Assembly (NCBI RefSeq): GCF_019168305.1
Contig: NZ_JAHTBI010000086.1
Coordinates: 1 to 45,795 of the forward strand
From: Pseudomonas aegrilactucae
GTDB lineage: Bacteria > Pseudomonadota > Gammaproteobacteria > Pseudomonadales > Pseudomonadaceae
DNA length: 45,795 nucleotides
Reading direction: 5' to 3'
Under the pieces are notes generated by a model, which did not search any database, was not told where the DNA came from, and saw nothing but the letters and a program-made list of their open reading frames with translations. Of this stretch, positions 31,610 to 40,192 are shown piece by piece. A program made the translations under genes and the position numbers. Every line of letters starts with the position of its first letter. The stretch's first letter is position 1.

Positions 31610-32047
31610 ATGACTGACGATATCGACCAACTGTTGATCAAGGCATTGATGGACGACTCGCGGCGTTCGCTCAAGGCGCTGGCGCACCTGAGCGGGTTGT
31701 CGGCGCCCAGCGTGAGCGAGCGTTTGCGCCGCCTGGAGGAGCGCGGGGTGCTCAAGGCCTACACCGTGGAAATCGACCCACGCTGCTTTGGCTACCAGTT
31801 GCAGGCCATCGTGCGCATTCGCCCGTTGCCGGGGCAGTTGCAGGAAGTGGAGCGCCAGATCGTGGCCATCCCCGAGTTCACCGAGTGCGACAAGGTCACC
31901 GGCGACGACTGCTTCATTGCACGCCTGCACGTGCGCTCGATGGAACAGCTCGACACGCTGCTCGACAAACTCAACGGCCATGCTGAAACCAATACAGCGA
32001 TCATCAAGAAGAGCCCGGTGAAGCGGCGGCTGCCACCGATGGCGTGA
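31610..32047 (+). CDS. Lrp/AsnC-family transcriptional regulator
   Basis: The 145-residue product has an N-terminal helix-turn-helix (LKALAHLSGLSAPSVSERLR, about residues 22-41) and a C-terminal RAM ligand domain (AYTVEIDPRCFGYQLQAIVRI). It ends in KRRLPPM. ATG at 31610 is preceded by GAGGCATGC; another ATG at 31606 is out of frame. It faces away from the EamA gene and probably controls it in response to an amino acid. Confidence 0.88.
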   Translation: MTDDIDQLLIKALMDDSRRSLKALAHLSGLSAPSVSERLRRLEERGVLKAYTVEIDPRCFGYQLQAIVRIRPLPGQLQEVERQIVAIPEFTECDKVTGDDCFIARLHVRSMEQLDTLLDKLNGHAETNTAIIKKSPVKRRLPPMA

Positions 32048-32144
32048 GGGTTCGCCAGCCGATCGCCATGAGGCAGCAAGCATCAGAAAAACCAGCACTC
32101 TATGCTAGCCTTGCCACCCTCTCCCGCAAGGACGCATCTGCACC

Positions 32145-33041
32145 ATGTTCGCTTTCCCACGGTCCCTCTGCACGCTGGGCCTGGCGCTGGTCACCCTCAC
32201 GGCCCACGCCACCGACCCCATCAACATCTATCAAGGCACACTCGGCGAGCGCAAGGTGGAAGTCGCCCTGCAATACACCTCGCAATACGAATTCGTGCAG
32301 GGCTACCTGCTGGATACCGAAAGCCACACCAGCCTGCCGCTGGAGATAACGCCCTACAGCAAGGACGTGCCGCTGCTGATCAACATCATGGACAACCCGC
32401 GCATGCCGGGGGCGGCGCTGCGCGCGCGGCCCTTCGTGTTCACCCATGACCGCGACTTCAGCGGTGAATGGATCGACCTGCGCAGCCGCGAACGCGTGCC
32501 CTTCAGCCTCACGCGCACGTCCCGCTTCAGTGACCAGCAACGCGCCAGCTGGCAAGGCCAATTGCTGCAACAGCCGCAGAACCGCGACATGAGTTTCTAT
32601 GTGCACGCCAGCAAGGCCGAGGGCGAATACGTCGGCAAGGTCGACCGCATCACCATCATCGACCTGGGCACCGGCAAGCCCCTGCAGGTGCTGAGCGACC
32701 TGGCGCTGGCGTTCAACGGCACCACCACCCTGACCTTCGCCGACTACAACGGTGACGGCGTCATCGACTTCAGGGCTTCGCCCATCGGCCAACGCGCCAG
32801 CGGCGGCGCCAACAAGGAGCCGGACCAGTTCTACCTGTACCAGCCCACCAGCAACACCTACGAGCGCCACGCCGACCTGGAAGCGCTGGGGGACAAGGGC
32901 GCGCTGAAATTCCCCACCCCCGGTTGGGTGGCCCAGCGCCAGGGCAGCAACTACGACACCCAGACCAGCGACTGGCAGTACTACCATTTCGCCGACCCCC
33001 AGCAACTGGTGTGGCAACGCCACAGCGCGGAGCCCTTCTGA
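32145..33041 (+). CDS. Secreted protein of unknown function, paralogue 1
   Basis: I do not recognise the family. The 298-residue product has a signal peptide (FPRSLCTLGLALVTLTAHA), then IYQGTLGERKVEVALQY, a pattern also found at the start of the next protein. Around residues 195-210 is FADYNGDGVIDFRAS, a calcium-binding-like DxDGDGxID loop as in FG-GAP/VCBS repeats. The stop overlaps the start of the next gene (TGATG), showing coupled translation. Likely periplasmic or surface, function unknown. Confidence 0.75.
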   Translation: MFAFPRSLCTLGLALVTLTAHATDPINIYQGTLGERKVEVALQYTSQYEFVQGYLLDTESHTSLPLEITPYSKDVPLLINIMDNPRMPGAALRARPFVFTHDRDFSGEWIDLRSRERVPFSLTRTSRFSDQQRASWQGQLLQQPQNRDMSFYVHASKAEGEYVGKVDRITIIDLGTGKPLQVLSDLALAFNGTTTLTFADYNGDGVIDFRASPIGQRASGGANKEPDQFYLYQPTSNTYERHADLEALGDKGALKFPTPGWVAQRQGSNYDTQTSDWQYYHFADPQQLVWQRHSAEPF

Positions 33042-33718
33042 TGCCCTTTCGTACCTTGTTCGCCTGCCTGCTGCTGAGCCTCAGCGCCAATGCGCTGGCC
33101 TACCAATCCGTGTATGAGGGCAAGCTGGGTGGGCAGCCGATCACCCTGGTGATCGAGCGCACCAACGATTATGTGACCGGCATCTACTACTACGAGCGCT
33201 ACCACACGCCGATCCGGCTCAAGCCCGCCCGCCACACCAATTACTATGATTTCGCCATCGACGAACTCGACAGCGGGGGCCTGCCCACCGCGCGCCTGCA
33301 CTTTCAGAAAGCCGAATTCGGCAGCCATGCACAACCGCTGCAAGGCACCTGGACCGAGTACGCCAGCGGCAAGCAATTGGCGTTCACCCTCAAACTGGTG
33401 GCCGACCTCGGCCTGCAGACGCCCTGGCCCGGCGCAGCGCTGCCACAGGCGGCGTCCACCGAGCGTTTCTATTTCCAGCTGCCGATGGACAAGGCCTACG
33501 CGCCCATCGAGACGATCCAGGTGTTGAACAAGGCCACCGGCAAACTGTTGCAGACGCTGCAGGTCAACGTACCCGGCTGCCGCAGCAAGGGCATCGATAC
33601 GCTTCAGGTCCGCCTGCAGGGCGGTGCAACACAGGTGCTGGTGCCCGCCAGCCCGTACTGCCTGGGCAGGACATTCGAATGGCACGAAGCCAGCGGCCGC
33701 TTCGAAGTGCTCAACTGA
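33041..33718 (+). CDS. Secreted protein of unknown function, paralogue 2
   Basis: The 225-residue product has a signal peptide (MPFRTLFACLLLSLSANALA). After it, YQSVYEGKLGGQPITLVIER aligns with IYQGTLGERKVEVALQY of the upstream protein, and DYVTGIYYYERYHTPIRL with YEFVQGYLLDTESHTSLPL, so the two genes look like an old tandem duplication. It lacks the DxDGDG loop of its partner and has one late Cys pair (VPGCRSKG and SPYCLGR) that could form a disulfide. Function unknown. Confidence 0.75.
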   Translation: MPFRTLFACLLLSLSANALAYQSVYEGKLGGQPITLVIERTNDYVTGIYYYERYHTPIRLKPARHTNYYDFAIDELDSGGLPTARLHFQKAEFGSHAQPLQGTWTEYASGKQLAFTLKLVADLGLQTPWPGAALPQAASTERFYFQLPMDKAYAPIETIQVLNKATGKLLQTLQVNVPGCRSKGIDTLQVRLQGGATQVLVPASPYCLGRTFEWHEASGRFEVLN

Positions 33719-33722
33719 GCGA

Positions 33723-34385
33723 TCAGCTCGGGCAGGCGTGATCGCCGTTGTTCAGGCCCTGCTTGTAGTTGCGGCTGAGCAGGCTGGCCTTGCCGTCGTG
33801 CCAGGTCAGGGTCAGCACATACATCGAGTCGAAATCGTCACCGCTCCAGTCATCGGTGATGGTGCGTTTCTCGCCCAGCGCCTTGCCCGCCACGGCGTTG
33901 ATCAGCTCGGGCAGGTAACCGTGCGACCACGCGGTGTAGACCGTGGCGTTGCGGTACTTGTCCTGTAGCAGCTCCTCGGCAAGGTCACCGGTGTCGTTGG
34001 CCCCGAAGTCGATGTTCACCGGCAGGCCGAGCTTGATCGCGCTGGGGCTGATGGTCATCAGCGGTCGAATGTAGCTGTAGGCGTCGTCATTGCTGCCCTC
34101 CTCGACCTCGCGGCTGGGGTTGGCGGCAAACACATAGTCGGCGGCACCGAATTTCTGTGGCAGCAAGGTGGCCAGGTCGATGGCGCGGTTCAGGCCCTGG
34201 CAGTTGAGTTGGCCCAGACCCTCCCCAGGCTTCTCGGCGTGACGCAGAAACACCAGGGTCTGGATGCCGTCTACCGGCTGTGCACGGCTTTCCAGCGCCT
34301 CGAAGGTCAGCAGGGCAGCGCCGGCGATCAGCGGGATGGAAAACAGCACAGGGCGATAACGCCGAAAAACAGAAGGCAACTTCAT
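33723..34385 (-). CDS. Membrane-anchored histidine phosphatase superfamily protein
   Basis: The 220-residue product has an N-terminal membrane anchor or uncleaved signal (PVLFSIPLIAGAALLTFEAL) and the branch-1 histidine phosphatase motif LVFLRHAEKP with Arg48-His49 as nucleophile region; the second conserved His is His155 in AWSHGYLPEL. The active site is expected on the periplasmic side. The substrate is unknown. It is convergent with the secreted-protein pair, four bases apart. Confidence 0.85.
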   Translation of the reverse strand: MKLPSVFRRYRPVLFSIPLIAGAALLTFEALESRAQPVDGIQTLVFLRHAEKPGEGLGQLNCQGLNRAIDLATLLPQKFGAADYVFAANPSREVEEGSNDDAYSYIRPLMTISPSAIKLGLPVNIDFGANDTGDLAEELLQDKYRNATVYTAWSHGYLPELINAVAGKALGEKRTITDDWSGDDFDSMYVLTLTWHDGKASLLSRNYKQGLNNGDHACPS

Positions 34386-34745
34386 GGCACGGGCTCTTCA
34401 CGGCAAAAAGGGTTGAGGCTGACCCGCCTGTGCCACCCCACGGCCGAAGCCGTGGGGTGATCCCTGTCTGTCGTTCCATCCGTGGAAACGGGCGAACGTC
34501 AGAGTGCCAGACGTTCATTTGGTTCATCCCTGGCGGGTTCTTCCTGAGCCCCGCAAGCACTCTAGCGCCTGGGTATTGCAGGAATAAGTCGCTGGCCCAG
34601 GCCCAGGACACTCCGGTCTCGGACGTCGCACGCTGTTGTACGACGACTGACAACGTGACAGACTGGCTTCGTAACAATTCGTGTCAGCAGCCTTCCTGCC
34701 GCCACGGCACACACGCACGCCCATAACAAAAAGAAGGTCAATGGA
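34386..34745. promoter_or_regulatory. Intergenic region between histidine phosphatase and MFS genes
   Basis: These 360 bases hold no convincing gene. They contain the hairpin at 34434-34459 and the inverted repeat GTTGT-N10-ACAAC near 34634-34653, which could be an operator for the MFS gene. AAGAAGG precedes the MFS start. Confidence 0.4.
34434..34459 (-). other. 5' UTR hairpin with UUCG loop (histidine phosphatase)
   Basis: On the minus strand CACCCCACGGC-TTCG-GCCGTGGGGTG forms a perfect 11-base stem closed by the very stable C(UUCG)G loop, about 50 bases upstream of the histidine phosphatase start. A TTTTT lies 20 bases further on, not directly after the stem, so it is not a standard terminator. 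Confidence 0.5.
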
Positions 34746-36050
34746 ATGAAAATACGCGGCATACGCTGGTGGATGGTCAGCCTGGTCACTGCGGGATTGG
34801 TGATCAACTATCTGGCCCGCAATACCCTGTCGGTGGCAGCGCCGACGCTGATGACCGACCTGTCGATCACCACCGAGCAATACGCAATGATCGTGGCCGC
34901 CTGGCAGGTGTGCTACGCGTTGATGCAACCGGTGGCCGGGTGGATCATCGACTTCATCGGCACCAAGCTGGGCTTTGCGGTGTTCGCCCTGGCCTGGTCG
35001 GCGGCCTGCGCGGCGGCGGCACTGGCCACCGGTTGGCAAAGCCTGGCGTTCATGCGCGGGCTGCTGGGCATGACCGAAGCGGCCGGCCTGCCGGCCGGGG
35101 TCAAGGCCACCACCGAATGGTTTCCGGCCAAGGAGCGCTCGGTAGCCATCGGCTGGTTCAATATCGGCTCGTCACTCGGCGCCCTGCTGGCACCGCCGCT
35201 GGTGGTGTGGGCCATCCTGCACAGTGGCTGGCAACTGGCGTTTCTGATCGTGGGCGCGTCGGGCATCGTCTGGACCGTGATCTGGATGTTGCTGTACAAG
35301 CACCCGCGCGACCAGAAGCGCATGAGCGACGCCGAGCGCGACTACATCCTTGGCGGGCAGGAGGCGCACTTCAAGCAGCAAGGCAAGGACCCCAAGGCCT
35401 GGCGGAAGATCTTCAAGAGCCGCAACTTCTACGCCATCGCCTCGGCGCGGATCCTCTCGGAGCCGGCCTGGCAGACCTTCAACGCGTGGATACCGCTGTA
35501 CCTGATGACCGAGCGCGGCATGAACATCAAGGAAGTGGCGATGTTCGCCTGGCTGCCGTTCCTGGCCGCCGACATCGGCTGTGTACTGGGCGGCTACCTG
35601 AGCCCCTGGTTCCACCGTTACTGCAAGGTCTCGCTGTTCACCTCGCGCAAGATGGTGCTGGTGTTCGGTGCCAGTTGCATGATCGGCCCGGCCTGCATCG
35701 GCCTGGTCGAGAGCACCTACACCGCGATCCTGCTGTTGTGCATTGGCGGCTTTGCGCACCAGACGCTGTCGGGTGCGTTGTACTCGATCACCTCCGACTC
35801 CTTCGGCAAGGACCAGGTGGCCACCGCCACCGGCATGGGCGGTATGTGCGGCTACCTGGGCGCAGCGGCGTTCACCCTGGTGTTCGGCGTGCTGGTGACC
35901 CAGATCGGCTACAGCCCGCTGTTCGTGGTGCTGGCGGTATTCGATATCGTGGCGGCGCTGCTGGTGTGGTACGTGGCGCGCGAGCTGGTGAGCGATGCGC
36001 GCCAGGACAGCGTGGCTAAGGCTTACCCGCCGGCGCTTGAACCTCGATAG
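34746..36050 (+). CDS. MFS transporter, anion:cation symporter type
   Basis: The 434-residue protein has 12 predicted spans and is typical of the ACS branch that imports sugar acids: WWMVSLVTAGLVINYLARNT at the start, FIGTKLGFAVF in loop 2-3, and RGLLGMTEAAGLPAGVKATT in span 4-5. Substrates of this branch include hexuronates, galactonate, glucarate and aromatic acids. A second ATG five bases upstream (34741) is out of frame. No catabolic partner is adjacent, so the substrate cannot be stated. Confidence 0.88.
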   Translation: MKIRGIRWWMVSLVTAGLVINYLARNTLSVAAPTLMTDLSITTEQYAMIVAAWQVCYALMQPVAGWIIDFIGTKLGFAVFALAWSAACAAAALATGWQSLAFMRGLLGMTEAAGLPAGVKATTEWFPAKERSVAIGWFNIGSSLGALLAPPLVVWAILHSGWQLAFLIVGASGIVWTVIWMLLYKHPRDQKRMSDAERDYILGGQEAHFKQQGKDPKAWRKIFKSRNFYAIASARILSEPAWQTFNAWIPLYLMTERGMNIKEVAMFAWLPFLAADIGCVLGGYLSPWFHRYCKVSLFTSRKMVLVFGASCMIGPACIGLVESTYTAILLLCIGGFAHQTLSGALYSITSDSFGKDQVATATGMGGMCGYLGAAAFTLVFGVLVTQIGYSPLFVVLAVFDIVAALLVWYVARELVSDARQDSVAKAYPPALEPR

Positions 36051-36441
36051 ACCACTTGGGCTTGATGCGACCAAAATCCAGCCGACGGTTGTGCTTGAGG
36101 GCTTTTTTCGAGTCCAACACGTAACAGCCGTCGGCTTCACGCACGAACACCACCCAATGCCAGAAGGGCCGGCCCTTTTCGATTCGCCATTTGATCGCCA
36201 GCAACGCGCGGTCGGGCAGTGCCTGCCAGTCGGTGAAGGGGGCTTGCCGCGCCGCAGCCTGAAGGCCCAGTGCGCCGAGCAGGCGCCGGACATAGGTGGT
36301 GTCCGACCACAATTGCGGGTCTTCGGCGTGAATGCCCAACGTGTTGGCCACTTGGCGCGCCGTGGCGTAGTCGACTTGTGCCAAGGCGGCGCAGGCGGCG
36401 ATGCCGCAGCCTGAAATCTGTTCCTGTACAACGGCTTCCAT
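36016..36441 (-). CDS. Small C39-like (papain-fold) protein
   Basis: The 141-residue product has the pattern of a C39-type cysteine peptidase domain: VVQEQISGCGIAACAALA with candidate catalytic Cys12 and upstream Gln, then HWVVF with His95, and CYVLDSKK with Asp110. No signal peptide, no leader-binding or ABC domain is present, so it is a free-standing domain. The 3' end overlaps the convergent MFS gene by 35 bases. I set the start at the ATG at 36441, just before the conserved region; the open frame continues upstream without similarity. Activity and substrate are unknown. Confidence 0.7.
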   Translation of the reverse strand: MEAVVQEQISGCGIAACAALAQVDYATARQVANTLGIHAEDPQLWSDTTYVRRLLGALGLQAAARQAPFTDWQALPDRALLAIKWRIEKGRPFWHWVVFVREADGCYVLDSKKALKHNRRLDFGRIKPKWSIEVQAPAGKP

Positions 36442-36458
36442 GCGTTTCACCTTCTGAT

Positions 36459-36797
36459 TCAATCGTCGCGAGTCAGGACTTCGAGCAGTTCGATCTCGAA
36501 GGTCAGGTTCGAGTTGGGCGGGATCTTGCCCATGCTGCGCGCGTCGTAGCCCAGGTGGGCGGGCACGATCAGCTTGCGCTTGCCGCCGACCTGCATGCCC
36601 ATCAGGCCCTGGTCCCAGCCCTTGATCACACGGCCGGTGCCGATCACGCACTGGAAGGGCTTGCCGCGCGCGTGGGAGGAGTCGAACGTCGTGCCGTCGT
36701 CGAGCCAGCCGGTGTACTGGGTGGTGATCAGCGCGCCCTTGACGACGGCCTTGCCGTCGCCCGGCTGGATGTCGATGATTTGAAGTTCGTTGCTCAT
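36459..36797 (-). CDS. FKBP-type peptidyl-prolyl cis-trans isomerase
   Basis: The 112-residue product is a single FKBP domain: TTQYTGWLDDGTTFDSSHAR, the active-site region FQCVIGTGRVIKGWDQGLMG and GGKRKLIVPAHLGYG-like (here LGYDARS), ending FEIELLEV. There is no signal peptide, so it is cytosolic. It lies 17 bases upstream of the C39-like gene on the same strand and may share its mRNA. Confidence 0.93.
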   Translation of the reverse strand: MSNELQIIDIQPGDGKAVVKGALITTQYTGWLDDGTTFDSSHARGKPFQCVIGTGRVIKGWDQGLMGMQVGGKRKLIVPAHLGYDARSMGKIPPNSNLTFEIELLEVLTRDD

Positions 36798-37088
36798 GTG
36801 GGGGCCTCTAGCGGGGGCGGACGTGTCTGGCCGCTGCGTTTTCGCAGGAATGTGGGATTTTTGCAAGGCTGGCGGGGTGTTTGCGGCGCAAAAATCGGCT
36901 GCCCTCATCCCGACCTGGTGCCGATCACACAGGGCTGACAACGCCGATCCTGCAGGCGATGGCGCGTTGCCGTCAGATAAACGCATAGAGCAAGGAAGAC
37001 AAGGTCTCGAACACGATCAACTGCCCGTTGCGCAACGCAGCGGGTGTGCTCGCCGGCCGGCAGGTGTTCAAGGACTGGTTGCTGGCAC
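36798..37088. other. Intergenic stretch with no recognised feature
   Basis: About 290 bases between the FKBP and GFA genes. I see no gene, clear promoter or repeat. Confidence 0.4.
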
Positions 37089-37496
37089 TCAGTTGAACTG
37101 TTCGATGACCTGGGCAGCAGTCAGGGTCTGGGTCTGGTTGGCGAAGCAGTAGTAGGCCGGCTTTTCGTCGATGTAGACCTGCAGGTCCAGGGTCCAGTCG
37201 CTGTCGCCGTCGATCACACCGACCGGCACCGCGTCGAAGCCGCCGGCCTTCAGGCGATAGAACAGGTGGGTGCCGCAGGTGCCGCAAAAGCCGCGCTGGG
37301 CCCAGTCGGACGAATCATAGACCTTGGGTTGATCGCCACTCAGGCGCAGCGATTGGGTGCTGTGCACGACCATCAGCGGGCCACCGGACCATTTGCGGCA
37401 CATGCTGCAATGGCAGGCGCTGACGCTGGCGTTTTCCAGGCTGAGGGTCAGGTGGATGGCACCACAAAGGCAACTGCCGTGTTTTTCCAGGGACAT
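37089..37496 (-). CDS. GFA-family zinc protein
   Basis: The 135-residue product is a glutathione-dependent formaldehyde-activating enzyme-like (GFA/CENP-V) domain. Zinc ligands are visible as Cys9 and Cys11 (GSCLCGAIHLTL), Cys28, Cys30 and Cys33 (ACHCSMCRKWSGG), and Cys71 and Cys74 (CGTCGTHLFYR). Most such single-domain proteins have no proven substrate; formaldehyde-glutathione chemistry is only known for a few members. Confidence 0.9.
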   Translation of the reverse strand: MSLEKHGSCLCGAIHLTLSLENASVSACHCSMCRKWSGGPLMVVHSTQSLRLSGDQPKVYDSSDWAQRGFCGTCGTHLFYRLKAGGFDAVPVGVIDGDSDWTLDLQVYIDEKPAYYCFANQTQTLTAAQVIEQFN

Positions 37497-37553
37497 GGTG
37501 GCGGGCTCATTGGCTGGAGAAGGTAGCCTGCAAGTCTAGCAGCCGTCAGTTGC

Positions 37554-37576
37554 GGCCCCTCGCCGGCGAAGGGGCC
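37554..37576. terminator. Hairpin between the GFA and 2-hydroxyacid dehydrogenase genes
   Basis: GGCCCC-TCGCC-GGCGA-A-GGGGCC folds into a near-perfect stem with one bulged A, nine bases beyond the end of the dehydrogenase gene on the minus strand. It has no T run and may end that transcript weakly. Confidence 0.4.
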
Positions 37577-37584
37577 GGGCCTGC

Positions 37585-38523
37585 CTACGCAGTAACCGGC
37601 GTCAGCACCGGCTCCCCGGCAAAGAACGCCTGCAGGTTGCGCACCACCAACTGCACGGTGTCCCGCGCCGCCTCCGGCGACTGCCCGGCCACATGCGGGG
37701 TCAGCACCACGTTGGGCAGCGCCCTGAGCGCCTCGGGTACCGCAGGCTCGGCGTCGAACACATCCAGCCCGGCACCGGCAATGCGCCGCGCCTGCAGCGC
37801 CTGCACAAGGTCGGCCGTCGAGACCACGCTGGCTCGCCCGATGTTCACCACAAAACCCTGCGGGCCCAGCGCGTCCAGCACCGCAGCGTCGACCAGGTGC
37901 CGCGTGCTGGCCCCGCCGGGTGTCGCCACCACCAGAAAATCGACCGCCGCTGCCAGCGCCAACGGGCTGTCGCAATAGGTGTAGGGCACATCGTTGCGCG
38001 GTTGACGGTTGTGGTAATACACCGGCATGTCAAAACCCTGTGCAGCCCGCCGGGCAATCGCCAGCCCCGCCGCGCCCAGCCCCAGAATGCCCAGGCGCTT
38101 GCCGCTGATGGACGGGCTGATCACCCGGTTCCATTGCCCCTGGCGAGTAGTGGCGTCGGCACGGGGAATATCACGCACGATGGCAAACAGCAAGGCCATC
38201 GCATGGTCGGCCACTGCCGCCGCATTGGCGCCCGCGCCATTGGTCACAGTGATGCCGCGCGCGGCAGCCGCCGCAAGATCGACTTCCTCGTAGCCGGCAC
38301 CAATCACGCAGATGATCTTCAAGGCAGGCAAGGCAGCGATTTCATCGGCGCTCAGGCCCAATGGCCCCCGGGTCAGTACGGCATCGATGGTGCCGCCATG
38401 ACGGGCAATCGCCTCGGCACGCAACGACGGGGTCTGCGCCCGAATCAGCTCAAAGCCGGCGTGTTCCAGCAGCGGCAGGTAATCGTCGACCGTTTCTACC
38501 AGCACCAATACCCGGTGTGTCAT
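37585..38523 (-). CDS. D-2-hydroxyacid dehydrogenase (glyoxylate/hydroxypyruvate reductase type)
   Basis: The 312-residue product has the NAD(P)-binding motif GILGLGAAGLAIARR (residues 145-159) and the catalytic triad of the family: Arg230 (NIGRASVV), Glu259 (DAEPAVPE) and His277 (LTPHVAG). Proteins of this type reduce glyoxylate, hydroxypyruvate or other 2-oxoacids. A link to the glyoxylate pathway upstream is possible, but it is 20 kb away and no TTGTATACAA site precedes it. Confidence 0.88.
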   Translation of the reverse strand: MTHRVLVLVETVDDYLPLLEHAGFELIRAQTPSLRAEAIARHGGTIDAVLTRGPLGLSADEIAALPALKIICVIGAGYEEVDLAAAAARGITVTNGAGANAAAVADHAMALLFAIVRDIPRADATTRQGQWNRVISPSISGKRLGILGLGAAGLAIARRAAQGFDMPVYYHNRQPRNDVPYTYCDSPLALAAAVDFLVVATPGGASTRHLVDAAVLDALGPQGFVVNIGRASVVSTADLVQALQARRIAGAGLDVFDAEPAVPEALRALPNVVLTPHVAGQSPEAARDTVQLVVRNLQAFFAGEPVLTPVTA

Positions 38524-38573
38524 GCCCTGCTCCCTTTGGCGTTACGCGAAAGGGGCATTATGCAGACTTGCGC

Positions 38574-38984
38574 CTACTGCGCGAAAGCCCGGCCCAGTCC
38601 GCCTGGCACGCCAGAGCTGTCGGTGTCCTGCCATGGCCCCTCAGGGCTGGTGGCCCAGCTCCAGCCGTTGTTGAAACGGTAGTAGGTGCGCTGGCGGTAG
38701 AAGGTGTTGGTCTTGCCCTCAAGCACGTACACCCCAAGCCTGGGGTCCCAGTGGCTGGCGCCACCGGGTGGCGGGGCGAAGCTGGCCGAGGTACGCGGCA
38801 TCGGCTTGGGCGCCGGGGGGATTGCCGGGGTGCTCGGCCTGGGCCCCGGCACCGGCTTGATCACCGGGCCGGTGGGCGGCAGGGTCTCGATCGGCGGCAC
38901 GGTAGGCTCGCTCGGCCGATGCACCGTACACGCGCTCAATCCCACGGCCAGGGCGATCAGGGTGAGGCGTGCGATGCTGTTCAT
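38574..38984 (-). CDS. Small proline-rich lipoprotein
   Basis: The 136-residue product has a lipoprotein signal (ALAVGLSAC, lipobox LSAC with Cys19), then a long Pro-rich linker (about residues 25-70) that could span the periplasm, and a compact aromatic C-terminal region (TYYRFNNGWSWATSPEGPW). It lies 11 bases after ccmI on the same strand and may be the last gene of the ccm transcript. Function unknown. Confidence 0.78.
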   Translation of the reverse strand: MNSIARLTLIALAVGLSACTVHRPSEPTVPPIETLPPTGPVIKPVPGPRPSTPAIPPAPKPMPRTSASFAPPPGGASHWDPRLGVYVLEGKTNTFYRQRTYYRFNNGWSWATSPEGPWQDTDSSGVPGGLGRAFAQ

Positions 38985-38995
38985 AGTGAGGCTCT

Positions 38996-40192
38996 CTACG
39001 GGTCCGGGCTGTCGATGGTCAGGTGCTGCGGCGCCACCGTGCTGCTGGCCAGCGGGTTACCACGGCCGATCCACTCGCCCTTGGTCGGCTGGCCAGCGCG
39101 GGAAATGCGCGCAACCAGTTGGACTTCAGGAAAACTCGACAGTTTCATGTTCGGCATCATCGCATCGCTGTCGCTCAGCTGTACCTCGATCGGCAGGTCG
39201 GCCACGGTCACCCGCCGGGCCGCCAGCGGCATGGGCGGCCCGGAACTGGCGCGGGCAAAGATGAACACGCTGTCGTCCGGCTTGACCTTGTCTTTCAATG
39301 CCGGTGCCAATTCCACCCGTACCGTCAGCCTGGCGCCTGCCTGCTCAGCCTCTGCCGGTTTGCCGGCACCGGCCTTGAGCCGCTCGGTAGCGCGCTCGAT
39401 ACCGCCCTGCAAGGCGTCGCGCGACGCATCGCCTTCGGGCAGTTGGGCAAGCAGACGGTTCCAGTAGTCGATCGCCTGCGGGTAGCGTTCGTCCTCGAAC
39501 GCGGCAATGCCGAGCAGGCCCAGGCTGGTGACTTCCTTGGGGTCGCCCTTGAGCGCCTCGTCGGTCAGCGCCTGCAACTGCGCGGTCCATTGCTTGCCAT
39601 TGGAGAAGTACAGCGCCTGCGCCCACTGCCCGAGCAGTTCGGGCTGGCGCCCGGCCAGGGCGGCCGCGCGTTCGAACACCTTGGCGGCGTCTGCCGAACG
39701 TTCCTGGGCCATGTAGGCACGGCCCAGGAAGTACAGGCCCTCGGCCGAGTCCGGCTGGGCCTGGACGGCACGCTCCAGGCGCGTGGTCATCTGCTCTACC
39801 GACTGCGGCGCCTGGGCGAACTCACGGGTCAGCTCGACCTTGTCGCTGGCACCGAAATGCAGGTACAGCCCCACCCCCATCACCGGCACCAGCACGGCGG
39901 CCAGCAGGGGCAAGGTCTTGCCCAGGCGCGCGCTGCGGCCAGGCTCGGTATTGTCGGTATCGGCCAGCAGCTCGCGGGCCGCCTCGTCTCGCCCACGCTG
40001 CAACTGCTCGGCGCCGAGTACACCGGCGTCGCCCTGCACCTGCAGTTCGGCCACGCGCTCCTGGTACAGGGCCACGTTCAACGCGGTACGGTCTTCTTCC
40101 TGTTGCGCACGACGGCCGCGCAACACCGGGACCAGCAAAAAGCTCAGGGCTACCAGTAACAGCAGGCCTGCGGGAAGCCAGAATTCAGTCAT
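38996..40192 (-). CDS. ccmI: Cytochrome c maturation protein CcmI
   Basis: CcmI is the membrane-bound chaperone that binds apocytochrome c for heme ligation. The 398-residue product has two N-terminal membrane spans (residues 3-22 and about 95-115) with a cytosolic loop, a TPR-rich periplasmic middle (SAEGLYFLGRAYMAQERSADA) and a C-terminal domain. The start at 40192 overlaps the end of ccmH by eight bases; the longer frame upstream is inside ccmH. Confidence 0.94.
   Translation of the reverse strand: MTEFWLPAGLLLLVALSFLLVPVLRGRRAQQEEDRTALNVALYQERVAELQVQGDAGVLGAEQLQRGRDEAARELLADTDNTEPGRSARLGKTLPLLAAVLVPVMGVGLYLHFGASDKVELTREFAQAPQSVEQMTTRLERAVQAQPDSAEGLYFLGRAYMAQERSADAAKVFERAAALAGRQPELLGQWAQALYFSNGKQWTAQLQALTDEALKGDPKEVTSLGLLGIAAFEDERYPQAIDYWNRLLAQLPEGDASRDALQGGIERATERLKAGAGKPAEAEQAGARLTVRVELAPALKDKVKPDDSVFIFARASSGPPMPLAARRVTVADLPIEVQLSDSDAMMPNMKLSSFPEVQLVARISRAGQPTKGEWIGRGNPLASSTVAPQHLTIDSPDP

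Noticed and set aside
36973..37287. Minus-strand open frame of about 104 codons overlapping the GFA gene
   Set aside because: Most of it overlaps the certain GFA gene in another frame and it has no recognisable features.
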